Shown: positions 1 through 6,676 of the stretch, one piece after another
How the letters are laid out: each line of letters begins with the position of its first letter
Numbering within the stretch: position 1 is the stretch's first letter
Translations under genes and position numbers: made by a program
The notes under the pieces: model-generated
The model's database searches: none
The model's input: only the letters and a program-made list of their open reading frames with translations
Told to the model about the DNA's origin: nothing
DNA from: JBBSWB01 sp038046465
GTDB lineage: Archaea > Nanobdellota > Nanobdellia > Woesearchaeales > GW2011-AR9
Reading direction: 5' to 3'
Assembly (NCBI GenBank): GCA_038046465.1
Contig: JBBSWB010000009.1
Coordinates: 1-19,504, forward strand
DNA length: 19,504 nt

Positions 1-9
1 AGAAAAAAG

Positions 10-36
10 TGAGTGATTTGAGAAATGTATCACTCA
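10..36. repeat. 8-bp inverted repeat upstream of the HD gene
   Basis: TGAGTGAT (10-17) and ATCACTCA (29-36) form a perfect 8-bp inverted repeat with an 11-base spacer. It lies about 85 bases upstream of the HD-domain gene at 122. It could be the 3' hairpin of a transcript entering from the left, or an operator. The window edge hides the upstream gene, so the role is open. Confidence 0.4.
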
Positions 37-121
37 TAAAACGGATAGTGCCTGATGTTTATGATTTAATTAATACAATATAGGCAAAACAATTAAAAAT
101 TTCAGCTTCTCACTAACTTAA

Positions 122-1279
122 ATGGCAGAAAGCAGTTCTGAGCATCGGGCTTTTTTATATCTACAGCACTGGAAAAAAGAAGACGATTTGGAATCCTTGC
201 TCTATAAGATCCGCTGCCCTGCTCATTTGTTTTCTTACGCTTATCAAAAAACCAAATCGCTCTACTTGCAGTTGCCGCCACGCTTAGACGGAAATGATCC
301 GTTAACTCATCCTTTAAATGCAGTTTTAGCTTTAGAGGAAGCAAAAGTTGCTGATGAAACCGTTTTATGTGCCGGACTGCTGCACGATTACGTCGAAGAA
401 AGCGTAGATTTATACAAAAGAGAAAATAAGCTTTCTAAAGATGAAAAAAGCATAGGAATTTTAGACAATTACGAATTGACTTTGTTCGACCAGTTGCAAG
501 CTGACCTAACTCCCATTGGGCAGGATGTTCAAGCAATCAATAAAACTATCGGCGTGCTTAAACTCTTAACTCGACATAAACGAGAATTTTATTATCGCTC
601 GGTCTCTAATATTTTTTTGTGCACTGATGAAAAACTTAAAGAGATGGCCATCCAAGTTAAATTAGCAGACCGTATGCATAATATTCTCAGTTTAGAATCT
701 TTTACCGAAGAAGACCGCAATTTCCAATGTTTTAAAAATTTATTTATTATCAATAATGCTAAGAAATTTCTGCTGGACGATGTTGAACACCGCGTTGCCA
801 AAGACATGAATATTCTACCTACCGAATTATTATTTAAGCGCTGCTCTAAAGCCACTTATGATGCTTTTTTGACCATCTGCCATGATTCAGCAAAAAAAGG
901 TGTAGAAAAGGTGTCCTCCATGCTACAATTAGCTTTCAAAAAATTTGCTTTGGAGAAAGCTGGAGTTTGGCAGGTAACTAATGTTAATGAAAACGAAACT
1001 CATTTGATGCGTCTGTTCCAAGGAGTAGTAAGAAAATACGATGCCCGCTTACATCATGAGTGGGACAAGTATGAACAACTGAAAGAAAACGAACGCAATT
1101 ACTGTCGCAAATTCTTTTCTGACTTTAATTTTACTGAGGAGCAGATCGGAGCAGTACTTGATTATAAAGATGCGTACGCCTTAAAAGAGATGGTTGCCGA
1201 TTTATTGTACGTTCCCGATTATGTCCTGCACAAATTCTTAAGTTCAGAATTAGATCCCAAAGCGAGGATCTTGGAATAA
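122..1279 (+). CDS. RelA/SpoT (MESH1)-like HD-domain hydrolase with unknown C-terminal half
   Basis: This 385-residue protein has the metal-binding pattern of the (p)ppGpp hydrolase branch of the HD superfamily. The visible motifs are H63 in a THPLNAV context, H88-D89 in LLHDYVEE (RSH proteins have HDxxED here), and D183 in VKLADRMHNILSL, which closely matches the RelA/SpoT KLADRxHNM motif. No RelA synthetase motif is visible. The region from about residue 200 to the end is helical and charged and I do not recognise it. By family knowledge a stand-alone HD of this kind would hydrolyse (p)ppGpp or a related nucleotide in the cytosol; that is inferred. An AT-rich TATA-like stretch (about 89-100) sits at the leaderless distance from the ATG and no Shine-Dalgarno is seen. 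The gene converges on the TatD gene, with only 3 bases between the stop codons. Confidence 0.8.
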   Translation: MAESSSEHRAFLYLQHWKKEDDLESLLYKIRCPAHLFSYAYQKTKSLYLQLPPRLDGNDPLTHPLNAVLALEEAKVADETVLCAGLLHDYVEESVDLYKRENKLSKDEKSIGILDNYELTLFDQLQADLTPIGQDVQAINKTIGVLKLLTRHKREFYYRSVSNIFLCTDEKLKEMAIQVKLADRMHNILSLESFTEEDRNFQCFKNLFIINNAKKFLLDDVEHRVAKDMNILPTELLFKRCSKATYDAFLTICHDSAKKGVEKVSSMLQLAFKKFALEKAGVWQVTNVNENETHLMRLFQGVVRKYDARLHHEWDKYEQLKENERNYCRKFFSDFNFTEEQIGAVLDYKDAYALKEMVADLLYVPDYVLHKFLSSELDPKARILE

Positions 1280-1282
1280 AGA

Positions 1283-2074
1283 CTAAAACACTTGCTGATA
1301 ATTCTTCCAAATCTGTTCGGCTGCTTTTTCAGCAGTTAATTTTTTTATTTCTGCAATTTTTTTAATCGCTTCTACTACAAAGGCCGGTTCGTTTTTCTGG
1401 TCGCTGAAAGGGCTTAGCCAAGGGGCATCGGTTTCTGTAAACAATTGTTCTAAAGGCACCATTTCGACTAAAGTTTGAAAATGCTGTAATTTAATGATGT
1501 TGGGCGGAATGGAAAAATAATATCCTAGGGCTGCGGCGCGCTTAATTAGATTCTTATTGCCAGAAAAACAATGCATCACGACGGGAATTTCTTTGTTTTT
1601 AATTTCTTCTTCTAATATATCAATACATTCCTGCTCTGCTTTTCTAGAATGGATTACTAAAGGTTTCTTTATTTTCTTAGCGAAGTTTATAATTTTCCTA
1701 AAGTTTTCTTTCTGCTGTTCGTGATGATCTTTATCCCAGTGAAAATCTAAGCCGACTTCTCCGATAGCTACTATTTTGTCTTTATGTGCTTCAATAAATT
1801 TAAATTCCTGTGCTAAATCAATTTTTTCGGTCATTTGGGGCAATCCCGTTTCTCCTTCAGAAAGTCCTAAAGCATCGATTGGATATATTCCTAGGCTGGC
1901 TTTAATTACCGAAAAGTTTTTTGCTAATTCTAACACTTGCTGATTTGCTGGCGGATTAACTCCCGAAACAATAATCGCTTTTACCCCGGCTTGCTCTGCT
2001 CGGTTTAGAACTTCCTTCAAATCATCTTTAAATCGAGCATGGTTCAAATGACAATGGACGTCAACAAGTTTCAT
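1283..2074 (-). CDS. tatD: TatD-family metal-dependent hydrolase (DNase)
   Basis: With the ATG at 2074 the protein is 263 residues, the usual TatD length. The amidohydrolase-fold ligands are all in place: H7 and H9 in VDVHCH, E106 in IGEVGLD, H142 in VIHSRK, H168 in MHCFSG and D216 in TETDAPW. TatD proteins are cytosolic metal-dependent deoxyribonucleases/phosphodiesterases linked to DNA repair and degradation; the exact substrate here is unknown. The frame stays open upstream as far as 2230, but that extension would cross a GC-rich hairpin and has no family similarity. The 2074 start is also preceded by a minus-strand TATA box (plus strand GATATAAAG, 2097-2105) at the spacing expected for a leaderless mRNA. 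Confidence 0.95.
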   Translation of the reverse strand: MKLVDVHCHLNHARFKDDLKEVLNRAEQAGVKAIIVSGVNPPANQQVLELAKNFSVIKASLGIYPIDALGLSEGETGLPQMTEKIDLAQEFKFIEAHKDKIVAIGEVGLDFHWDKDHHEQQKENFRKIINFAKKIKKPLVIHSRKAEQECIDILEEEIKNKEIPVVMHCFSGNKNLIKRAAALGYYFSIPPNIIKLQHFQTLVEMVPLEQLFTETDAPWLSPFSDQKNEPAFVVEAIKKIAEIKKLTAEKAAEQIWKNYQQVF

Positions 2075-2138
2075 TATTAGAATAAAATACAGAATAGATA
2101 TAAAGATTTCGAATGAATATACATATTTAGTTAAGTGA

Positions 2139-2220
2139 GTGAGCTGTGCCAATGGAGGCGCACGGCATCCAAAAATTAAGTATAAACCTAGATGCCGTAA
2201 TCGCGCCGTGCCCTGCTCAC
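2139..2220. ncRNA. Candidate structured RNA or inverted-repeat element, GC-rich island
   Basis: In an otherwise AT-rich gap there is a strongly paired GC-rich block. GTGAGC (2139-2144) pairs with GCTCAC (2215-2220). GGCGC (2157-2161) pairs with GCGCC (2203-2207). ACGGCATC (2162-2169) pairs with GATGCCGT (2191-2198). A 4-base bulge AATC (2199-2202) lies between the two inner helices and the AT-rich terminal loop is 2170-2190. The unpaired segments 2145-2156 and 2208-2214 form an asymmetric internal loop. The layout of two stems, a pocket and ACA (2219-2221) at the base is reminiscent of an archaeal H/ACA guide on the plus strand. However, the pocket-to-ACA distance is short and no kink-turn is obvious. 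It has no tRNA T-arm or D-arm. It could also be a small mobile repeat. Strand is undecided. Confidence 0.4.
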
Positions 2221-2281
2221 AGGAACGCAACTAAATACGTACCTAAAAAGTTAATCCAATTTTTAATTAGTTTGTACGCAA

Positions 2282-3322
2282 TTAATCTTTAGAACTACTA
2301 TTCTTAATAATAAATTCTAAGGCGCTCGGTTCGTCTTTCGGGCACACTTTCATCTTTTCTAAAGTTGCGCGCACATTTCCGCCGTTATGTTCGTGAAATT
2401 TTAACAGCATCGGGAAATATTTTGTGTAAGGGTACCTTCCCCATAAGGCAGCATTATTTCCGGTTTCTCCCAGCAGCCATTTTATTCCATCAAATACTTC
2501 TTTTCGCTGCTTAAGTTTTTCTTCTTGAGTTAATCTTGGATTGTTGTAAATCTCCTGCAAGCGACCATAACAAGAATTTATCTGCTGTGCATATTGGGTA
2601 TACCATTGAAAAGAATTGACCGCAGACTGGTAATTAGGAGAATTTACCCCTTCTTTAATTCCAAAATAATCTATCGCCCCAGAATATCCGATTACTTGAC
2701 AGAACGATTCATCCAATTCTCTGGAAAAATTTTCTCCTATCGAAGCACTAACCCAATAATGGCAATCTTCATGCAGGATAGTTTGGGCTTGCTCGATTTT
2801 ACTTCGTTGGAGAAATTCTTCAGTTATCGGGCTTCCTCGTTCTTTAAGATTAAAATTAGTGGTAAAACGGTGATAAACATCATAGCCTTGCTGCTGGTAA
2901 TATTCTTTTTCGTCTTCCAGTGTATCTGCATAAGAATAAAAGTATATTAAACTGTCCAAGGAATCCCTATATTCTTGCTTGGTTTCTAAATAAATGTAGT
3001 TCCAATTTTGGCTGTCAGGCAAGGCTGTGGGTGGAGTTATAAATAACATGTATAAAGTTTCTGCCGGCATAGAACCATCATTATACTCTCGGTAATGAGG
3101 CCCATCATTTAACCCAAAGCGGTAAGTTTCGTAAGCTTTAACCTCATCAATAAATTTTAATTGTTCTTTTAATTCCGGGCTGATCTGTGCATTTTTAGGA
3201 ATTTTTATAGATAACCCATCTACTGGAGCATATACTGATACACAGCCCGTAATAGCAGTACTAGCAATCAGCGCAGTAAGCGATACTTTCTGCTTTAACA
3301 GCTGAACTAGCTTAGAATACAT
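2282..3322 (-). CDS. Predicted lipoprotein, HExxH metallopeptidase-like (aminopeptidase PF10023-like)
   Basis: Using the ATG at 3322, the 346-residue protein begins with a basic N-terminus, a hydrophobic segment (about residues 10-25) and a lipobox-like ITGC with C27, so it is probably a lipid-anchored exported protein. The core has LHEDCH (H184, E185, H188), an HExxH zinc motif, followed by LDESF with E205 as the likely third ligand. The layout resembles the predicted aminopeptidase family PF10023: zinc helix, then NESF/DESF, then a helical LxxxYxxxxxxxEEKLKxR segment. I infer this from memory of that family. A TATA-like box (plus strand 3345-3354) lies about 27 bases before this ATG, supporting it over the longer frame that starts at 3418. 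The gene is divergent from another predicted lipoprotein; the two may share a cell-envelope job. Confidence 0.7.
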   Translation of the reverse strand: MYSKLVQLLKQKVSLTALIASTAITGCVSVYAPVDGLSIKIPKNAQISPELKEQLKFIDEVKAYETYRFGLNDGPHYREYNDGSMPAETLYMLFITPPTALPDSQNWNYIYLETKQEYRDSLDSLIYFYSYADTLEDEKEYYQQQGYDVYHRFTTNFNLKERGSPITEEFLQRSKIEQAQTILHEDCHYWVSASIGENFSRELDESFCQVIGYSGAIDYFGIKEGVNSPNYQSAVNSFQWYTQYAQQINSCYGRLQEIYNNPRLTQEEKLKQRKEVFDGIKWLLGETGNNAALWGRYPYTKYFPMLLKFHEHNGGNVRATLEKMKVCPKDEPSALEFIIKNSSSKD

Positions 3323-3419
3323 ATATTCTAATAGAACAATATCATTTATTAAATTTGGGTATATACTTAATTTATATTTGCATAACAAATTTATATAATA
3401 GTTTAGTTTGCAGAACAAA
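3323..3419. promoter_or_regulatory. Divergent promoter region between two lipoprotein genes
   Basis: This 97-base gap holds back-to-back archaeal core promoters. The minus-strand TATA-like box is ATTTAATAAA (plus coordinates 3345-3354), centred about 27 bases from the ATG at 3322. The plus-strand box is TTTATATAATA (3390-3400), centred about 25 bases from the ATG at 3420. Neither start has a Shine-Dalgarno, so both mRNAs are predicted to be leaderless. Confidence 0.65.
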
Positions 3420-4592
3420 ATGAATAAAATATCTTGGTGGGTTCCTTTAATCTCCTCCCTTTCTTGTGCTCCCTTAACTACCCCACCAGAAAAATCAGTT
3501 GATTACTGTCTTATTGATGTTTCTTCGGATAAAATTTTAGCTCCCTATTCTGAACGGCTAAAAAGTAACCCCCATCTCTTAGAAGTTATCGATTTCTGTC
3601 GATTACCAGTTCTCTGGCAAGAACAGATGTGGGATAAAATACAAGATTCGGAAATAAAGCAGCAGCCACCAACAGCACCCCTGCCTGCATCGTTTAATAA
3701 TTTAAAACCAAATCAAAACAGCATCCAATTAACCGAAGCGGAAGCGGGGGAAATCTATGCCGCAAAATTAGCTCATGCCTTATGGTTGGACTTTAATGGA
3801 ATAGTCCCTTGGAAACTTGCTGATTATAATCGAAACGAACTAGAAGAAATTCTTCTTCCTCAAGCTTATTTTTCAACCTGGAAACCCGCGGAACAAAAAT
3901 ATGGGTTTACTGGTTTAATCGACCATTCGCCGGCTGAAACTTTTTCAATTCTAGAAGAACAGTTAGATGTTAATTCATTAGAAAGCCGGGCTTCAGCTAT
4001 TTTTGAAATTATGAAAGGATTACGCGGTTATGTACATGGTTCTGTGGGGGATGCCGAAGAGATAAATACGATGAAAGGCATGTCTACAGAAAAAATTTCC
4101 CGGCATGGCTGTCAAACTATGGTGCCCTATTTTATTTTATTAGCCCATGCGCTTAACCTTCCGGGAAGAATAGAAAAAAATTATTATTTAGATGGCGGTG
4201 CCCATAAAGCTGCGGTGTTTGAGTTTACTAATTTTTTTCTTCCTCACGGAGATAATTTTTATAACCAGCTGCTAAAAAATACCCCCTCTCCAGAATTAAA
4301 AGAAAATTATTCCTTCTGGCAGAAAAATATTTTTGTTCATGATACGGAAGAGTGGGCAGAAGACGAGGTTCGCTACTTTGTGGGGCTTAATTTCCATAAA
4401 AACGCCATGAACTATCCTTCACGATATTTAATGAAAAACTATTGTTCAAAAGGCTATGGTTTTCTTAATGAAACGTTTAGTTTTTGGGCGACTCCGACTG
4501 AACTAGATCTGCTCGAGAAGAAACTTCTTGACCTTACTAAGAACTGCAGCACTTTTCCAGAAGATAATCCAGACCAGGTTTTTGAGGGATGA
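3420..4592 (+). CDS. Predicted lipoprotein with transglutaminase-like cysteine-protease core
   Basis: The 390-residue protein starts with a short hydrophobic segment ending in SLSC (C16), a plausible but weak lipobox followed by a Pro/Thr-rich linker. Around residues 225-280 it shows the order C231 in SRHGCQTMVPYF, then ALNLPGRI, then H262 in GGAHKAAVFE and D278 in HGDNF. That matches the transglutaminase-like pattern (Cys on a helix, GIPAR-like turn, His then Asp on strands). Such domains act as cysteine peptidases or acyl transferases; the substrate here is unknown. The first 200 residues are not recognised. A TTG at 3408 in the same frame is less likely, because the TATA box (3390-3400) fits a leaderless start at the ATG. 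The lipid anchor and divergent neighbour point to the cell surface. Confidence 0.6.
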   Translation: MNKISWWVPLISSLSCAPLTTPPEKSVDYCLIDVSSDKILAPYSERLKSNPHLLEVIDFCRLPVLWQEQMWDKIQDSEIKQQPPTAPLPASFNNLKPNQNSIQLTEAEAGEIYAAKLAHALWLDFNGIVPWKLADYNRNELEEILLPQAYFSTWKPAEQKYGFTGLIDHSPAETFSILEEQLDVNSLESRASAIFEIMKGLRGYVHGSVGDAEEINTMKGMSTEKISRHGCQTMVPYFILLAHALNLPGRIEKNYYLDGGAHKAAVFEFTNFFLPHGDNFYNQLLKNTPSPELKENYSFWQKNIFVHDTEEWAEDEVRYFVGLNFHKNAMNYPSRYLMKNYCSKGYGFLNETFSFWATPTELDLLEKKLLDLTKNCSTFPEDNPDQVFEG

Positions 4593-4653
4593 TTGAGCAT
4601 AATGACCCTAAATCGCCTTGGCGCAGTAGTTTTTGCTAACTTCTAAGAAAATA

Positions 4654-5268
4654 TTATTTAAATCGGAATAATTTCGCCGGCCGGTGCGAAACATTTTGTT
4701 CAAGTTGATTCATTTCTTCAACAATACTAGAACTAATCATTTTTTTCCTAAAATTTCGGTTATCATATTTCCTTTCTTCAAGAATTTCATAAACTTCTTG
4801 AAGTTTATTTAATGGAAATAATTTTGGCATAAAATATTTAACAATTGAAGAATTAACATTCTCTTTTAGATAATTACGTGCAGTCTGCAATATTTTCTTA
4901 TGGTCAAAAGCAAGATCTTTGATGGAGTCGTAATCAAACCACCTAACCAGCTCTTTTATTTTCGCTTCATTAATTAGTGAAACAAATCCGATAGATATAG
5001 TTCTTTCTCTCGGATCACGATTTGGTTCAGTAAAGGTATAAAATTGCTTAAAGAACAAATTTTCCTGCCCAACCAATTCTTTTAATTTTCTCTTTAACGA
5101 TTCCTCAGCAGTTTCATTATGTAGAAGAAGACCGCCAGGTAATTCTTTCATATCTGCAAATGGCTCTTTCTCACGAACGTGCAACAGAACTTTTAACTTG
5201 CTCAGATGAATTGTGAAAATAACTGGATCTATAGCAATTTTTGAAATCTCCTGCCCATTTTCAGTCAT
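4654..5268 (-). CDS. NrtR-like transcriptional regulator (degenerate Nudix domain + winged helix)
   Basis: The protein is 204 residues. The Nudix domain spans about residues 10-130, with GG at 45-46, but the catalytic Nudix box is decayed. Where REUxEExG is expected it reads RKLKELVG (60-67), so hydrolysis is unlikely. DPRERTIS (85-92) matches a stretch conserved in NrtR and ADP-ribose-binding Nudix proteins. The C-terminal part (about 140-204) has the NrtR-type winged-helix hallmarks: KYDNRNFRKKM (167-177) and HRPAKLFRF (195-203). In bacteria NrtR senses ADP-ribose and represses NAD-metabolism genes; the same role is inferred here. The gene is divergent from a three-gene operon ending in an intact Nudix hydrolase, with three operator-like palindromes between. 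The start at 5268 is leaderless, with a TATA box at 5289-5300. Confidence 0.8.
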   Translation of the reverse strand: MTENGQEISKIAIDPVIFTIHLSKLKVLLHVREKEPFADMKELPGGLLLHNETAEESLKRKLKELVGQENLFFKQFYTFTEPNRDPRERTISIGFVSLINEAKIKELVRWFDYDSIKDLAFDHKKILQTARNYLKENVNSSIVKYFMPKLFPLNKLQEVYEILEERKYDNRNFRKKMISSSIVEEMNQLEQNVSHRPAKLFRFK

Positions 5269-5288
5269 TTTTAGAATATATCTATTTG

Positions 5289-5300
5289 TATTTATAAATA
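5289..5300 (-). promoter_or_regulatory. TATA box of the NrtR-like gene
   Basis: TATTTATAAATA, nearly palindromic, is centred about 27 bases from the ATG at 5268, giving a leaderless transcript. The palindromic operator at 5300-5320 begins immediately upstream of it (on the minus strand) in the BRE position, so a bound regulator could block TFB/TBP and autoregulate the gene. Confidence 0.6.
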
Positions 5301-5320
5301 TAACGTATTTTGTACATTAT
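5300..5320. promoter_or_regulatory. Operator-like palindrome, site 1
   Basis: Half-sites ATAACGTA (5300-5307) and TACATTAT (5313-5320) are separated by 5 bases; 7 of 8 positions are complementary. The core CGTA-N5-TACa is shared with sites 2 and 3. It abuts the TATA box of the NrtR-like gene, which suggests autoregulation. Binding is inferred. Confidence 0.55.
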
Positions 5321-5321
5321 C

Positions 5322-5342
5322 TTAACGTAATTAATACGCAAA
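5322..5342. promoter_or_regulatory. Operator-like palindrome, site 2
   Basis: Half-sites TTAACGTA (5322-5329) and TACGCAAA (5335-5342) have a 5-base spacer and an exact CGTA-N5-TACG core. The site ends 1 base before the TTTATATA box (5344-5351) of the plus-strand operon and covers its BRE position. Its centre is 22 bp from that of site 1, about two helical turns. Confidence 0.6.
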
Positions 5343-5343
5343 G

Positions 5344-5351
5344 TTTATATA
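5344..5351 (+). promoter_or_regulatory. TATA box of the Nudix operon
   Basis: TTTATATA predicts a start site near 5374, giving a 5' leader of roughly 37 bases before the ATG at 5411, which carries a Shine-Dalgarno. The box is bracketed by operator sites 2 (upstream) and 3 (around the predicted start), an arrangement typical of repression in archaea. Confidence 0.6.
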
Positions 5352-5375
5352 GTAGTTATGTTTTACACTTCTTGT

Positions 5376-5396
5376 TTTGCGTAAAAAGTACGTAAA
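5376..5396. promoter_or_regulatory. Operator-like palindrome, site 3
   Basis: Half-sites TTTGCGTA (5376-5383) and TACGTAAA (5389-5396) have a 5-base spacer, with 7 of 8 positions complementary and an exact CGTA-N5-TACG core. Its left arm is the exact reverse complement of the right arm of site 2. It lies just after the predicted transcription start and directly before the GGAGGT ribosome site (5399-5404). Its centre is 54 bp from that of site 2, about five helical turns. Confidence 0.6.
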
Positions 5397-5410
5397 GCGG
5401 AGGTAAAAAA

Positions 5411-5818
5411 ATGAAAAAAATGTATGAAATGCTGGATGAAGTTGAAAGGTTGGAACAGGATTTCTATCAGCCAGTAATTGAGGTACATGAAAACCAACGA
5501 TTACGTAGCTTTGCTGCAGAACATGGCTCAATAGAAGTTTACAAGCAACACCCTTATAGCCAAGATGTACTTATGTACAGCCAGGAAGGTTTTCTTTACC
5601 ACACTTCATCTGTAAGGGGCGACTATGGCGAAACCGGTTATTCTGTTACAACCAGAAACAATTACCAAGTAAAGGGCGGGAAATTGGTTGCTCGCAATGA
5701 AGTAGGTAGAGAACTGGAAATGTTACTGCAATTTCCCAACGTAACTATCGGCATGATTGAATCCGGCTTAGAGCTAGCAATCATAAATGTTAAAAATAAA
5801 TACCGGGGAGGCAAATAA
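5411..5818 (+). CDS. Unknown protein, first gene of the Nudix operon
   Basis: This 135-residue soluble protein has no signal peptide or membrane segment and I do not recognise it. It has a helical, acidic N-terminus (residues 1-40) followed by a mixed part rich in Tyr, Ser and Gly (about 45-100) and a final helix. The start is well set by GGAGGT (5399-5404), 6 bases before the ATG. It is separated by 1 base from the next gene, whose ribosome site lies inside this gene's 3' end, so the two are translated from one mRNA. Operator-like palindromes precede it, so its expression is probably controlled by the divergent NrtR-like regulator, linking it by context to ADP-ribose/NAD metabolism. Confidence 0.8.
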   Translation: MKKMYEMLDEVERLEQDFYQPVIEVHENQRLRSFAAEHGSIEVYKQHPYSQDVLMYSQEGFLYHTSSVRGDYGETGYSVTTRNNYQVKGGKLVARNEVGRELEMLLQFPNVTIGMIESGLELAIINVKNKYRGGK

Positions 5819-5819
5819 A

Positions 5820-6242
5820 ATGGAAAGCCAATACTTTGTTATGTACAGAAGGGATAGAAATGCAGAGACAATGAAAAGAGCAAAAGGTAGGATGCTTTAT
5901 GATGGGTTGAAAGAATTTGAAACTAGAGAAAAAGCAACTGCATTTGGTTTATTAAATTTACAGGATACGCCAATTGTAGCTAAAAAAGTAGAATCCTTGA
6001 GCGATTATAGCCTAGATGCCCATTATGTTGTTGCAGCATATTTTACAAATAAATACCAGTCCCAGGCTTTAAGCGAAAGTTTTCCTGCACCAACGCATGA
6101 AGTTGTAACCTGTAATCAAGAAAATTTAGATAGGGTTATTGAAGAACTGGCTAATGAAAGTCCATCAAAACTTTACTTAGGCATAGAGGAAAAGCTCGTG
6201 CCTACAGCTTTAGATAGAATAAGGAGTGTAAACCCAAAATGA
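5820..6242 (+). CDS. Unknown protein, second gene of the Nudix operon
   Basis: This 140-residue soluble protein belongs to no family I recognise. Visible features are an N-terminal strand (SQYFVMYRR), a basic helix around residues 16-25, a central stretch SLDAHYVVAAYFTNKYQSQA, and a C-terminal helix after NQENLDRVIEELA. The ATG at 5820 is chosen over an in-frame ATG at 5787 because GGAGG (5807-5811) sits 8 bases before it and the earlier start would overlap the preceding gene by 32 bases. The stop overlaps the next start (ATGA, 6239-6242), indicating translational coupling with the Nudix hydrolase. Confidence 0.75.
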   Translation: MESQYFVMYRRDRNAETMKRAKGRMLYDGLKEFETREKATAFGLLNLQDTPIVAKKVESLSDYSLDAHYVVAAYFTNKYQSQALSESFPAPTHEVVTCNQENLDRVIEELANESPSKLYLGIEEKLVPTALDRIRSVNPK

Positions 6243-6646
6243 AATTAGAATATTGTGCAGACGCAATTATGATTTACCAAAATAAATTAGTTTTGGTTGA
6301 AAGGTTGAATGAACCTAAGGGATTTGCTCTTCCGGGAGGGCGTCGTGATTATGTTGGTGGAGAATTAGAAGAAGTGACTACTTGTGCTATCAGAGAGGTT
6401 GAAGAAGAAACCGGCCTAACCCTTGTTATTGAGGGACAATTAGGAACTTATGATGCGCCTGGAAGAGATCCTCGTGGCCCAAAAATTTCAACAGTTGTAT
6501 ATGGTAAAGCCTCTGGGGAGATAAGAGATGAACCAAATAAAACCCGGGTTTTTTTAATGGATTTAAAGGAAGTTAACCAGCATAAAGACTATTTCGTTTT
6601 TGACCATTATTATATAATTAAAGACTGGCAAGAGTCAATTAAATAA
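6239..6646 (+). CDS. Nudix hydrolase, probable ADP-ribose/nucleotide-sugar pyrophosphatase type
   Basis: The protein is 135 residues, the normal length for a single Nudix domain. It has FALPGG (29-34) and an intact catalytic REVEEETG (52-59) preceded by E44; the loop between GG and that Glu is a few residues longer than usual. GRDPRGPKIS (75-84) is typical of Nudix enzymes acting on ADP-ribose or related compounds. It would cleave an X-linked nucleoside diphosphate with Mg2+; the precise substrate is inferred. It overlaps the preceding gene by 4 bases, with AAGGAG at 6221-6226 as ribosome site. It is the active counterpart of the decayed Nudix regulator across the divergent promoter. Confidence 0.88.
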   Translation: MKLEYCADAIMIYQNKLVLVERLNEPKGFALPGGRRDYVGGELEEVTTCAIREVEEETGLTLVIEGQLGTYDAPGRDPRGPKISTVVYGKASGEIRDEPNKTRVFLMDLKEVNQHKDYFVFDHYYIIKDWQESIK

Positions 6647-6650
6647 AAGT

Positions 6651-6673
6651 TAAACCTAATGCAAATTAGTTTA
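6651..6673. terminator. Hairpin between convergent genes
   Basis: TAAA-c-CTAAT (6651-6660, bulged C at 6655) pairs with ATTAG-TTTA (6665-6673) around the loop gcaa. The 9-bp stem fills almost the whole 30-base space between the stop of the Nudix gene (6646) and the stop of the minus-strand gene (6677). It can act as a 3'-end structure for both transcripts. There is no long U-tract, so a termination role is inferred from position. Confidence 0.45.
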
Positions 6674-6676
6674 TCC

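Noticed and set aside
5..17. 13-base sequence AAAAGTGAGTGAT shared with 19462-19474
   Set aside because: A match of this length is expected by chance a few times in 19.5 kb of AT-rich DNA, and the window edges are arbitrary.
2139..2220. tRNA gene with intron
   Set aside because: No T-arm GTTCRA motif, no D-arm and no 7-bp acceptor stem on either strand.
2075..2230. N-terminal extension of the TatD frame by 52 residues
   Set aside because: It would run through the GC-rich hairpin island and past a TATA box placed for a leaderless start at 2074, and the TatD fold begins exactly at MKLVDVHCH.
4613..4623. CGCCTTGGCG hairpin after the transglutaminase-like gene
   Set aside because: The loop would be only two bases, so the stem is not physically reasonable at full length.
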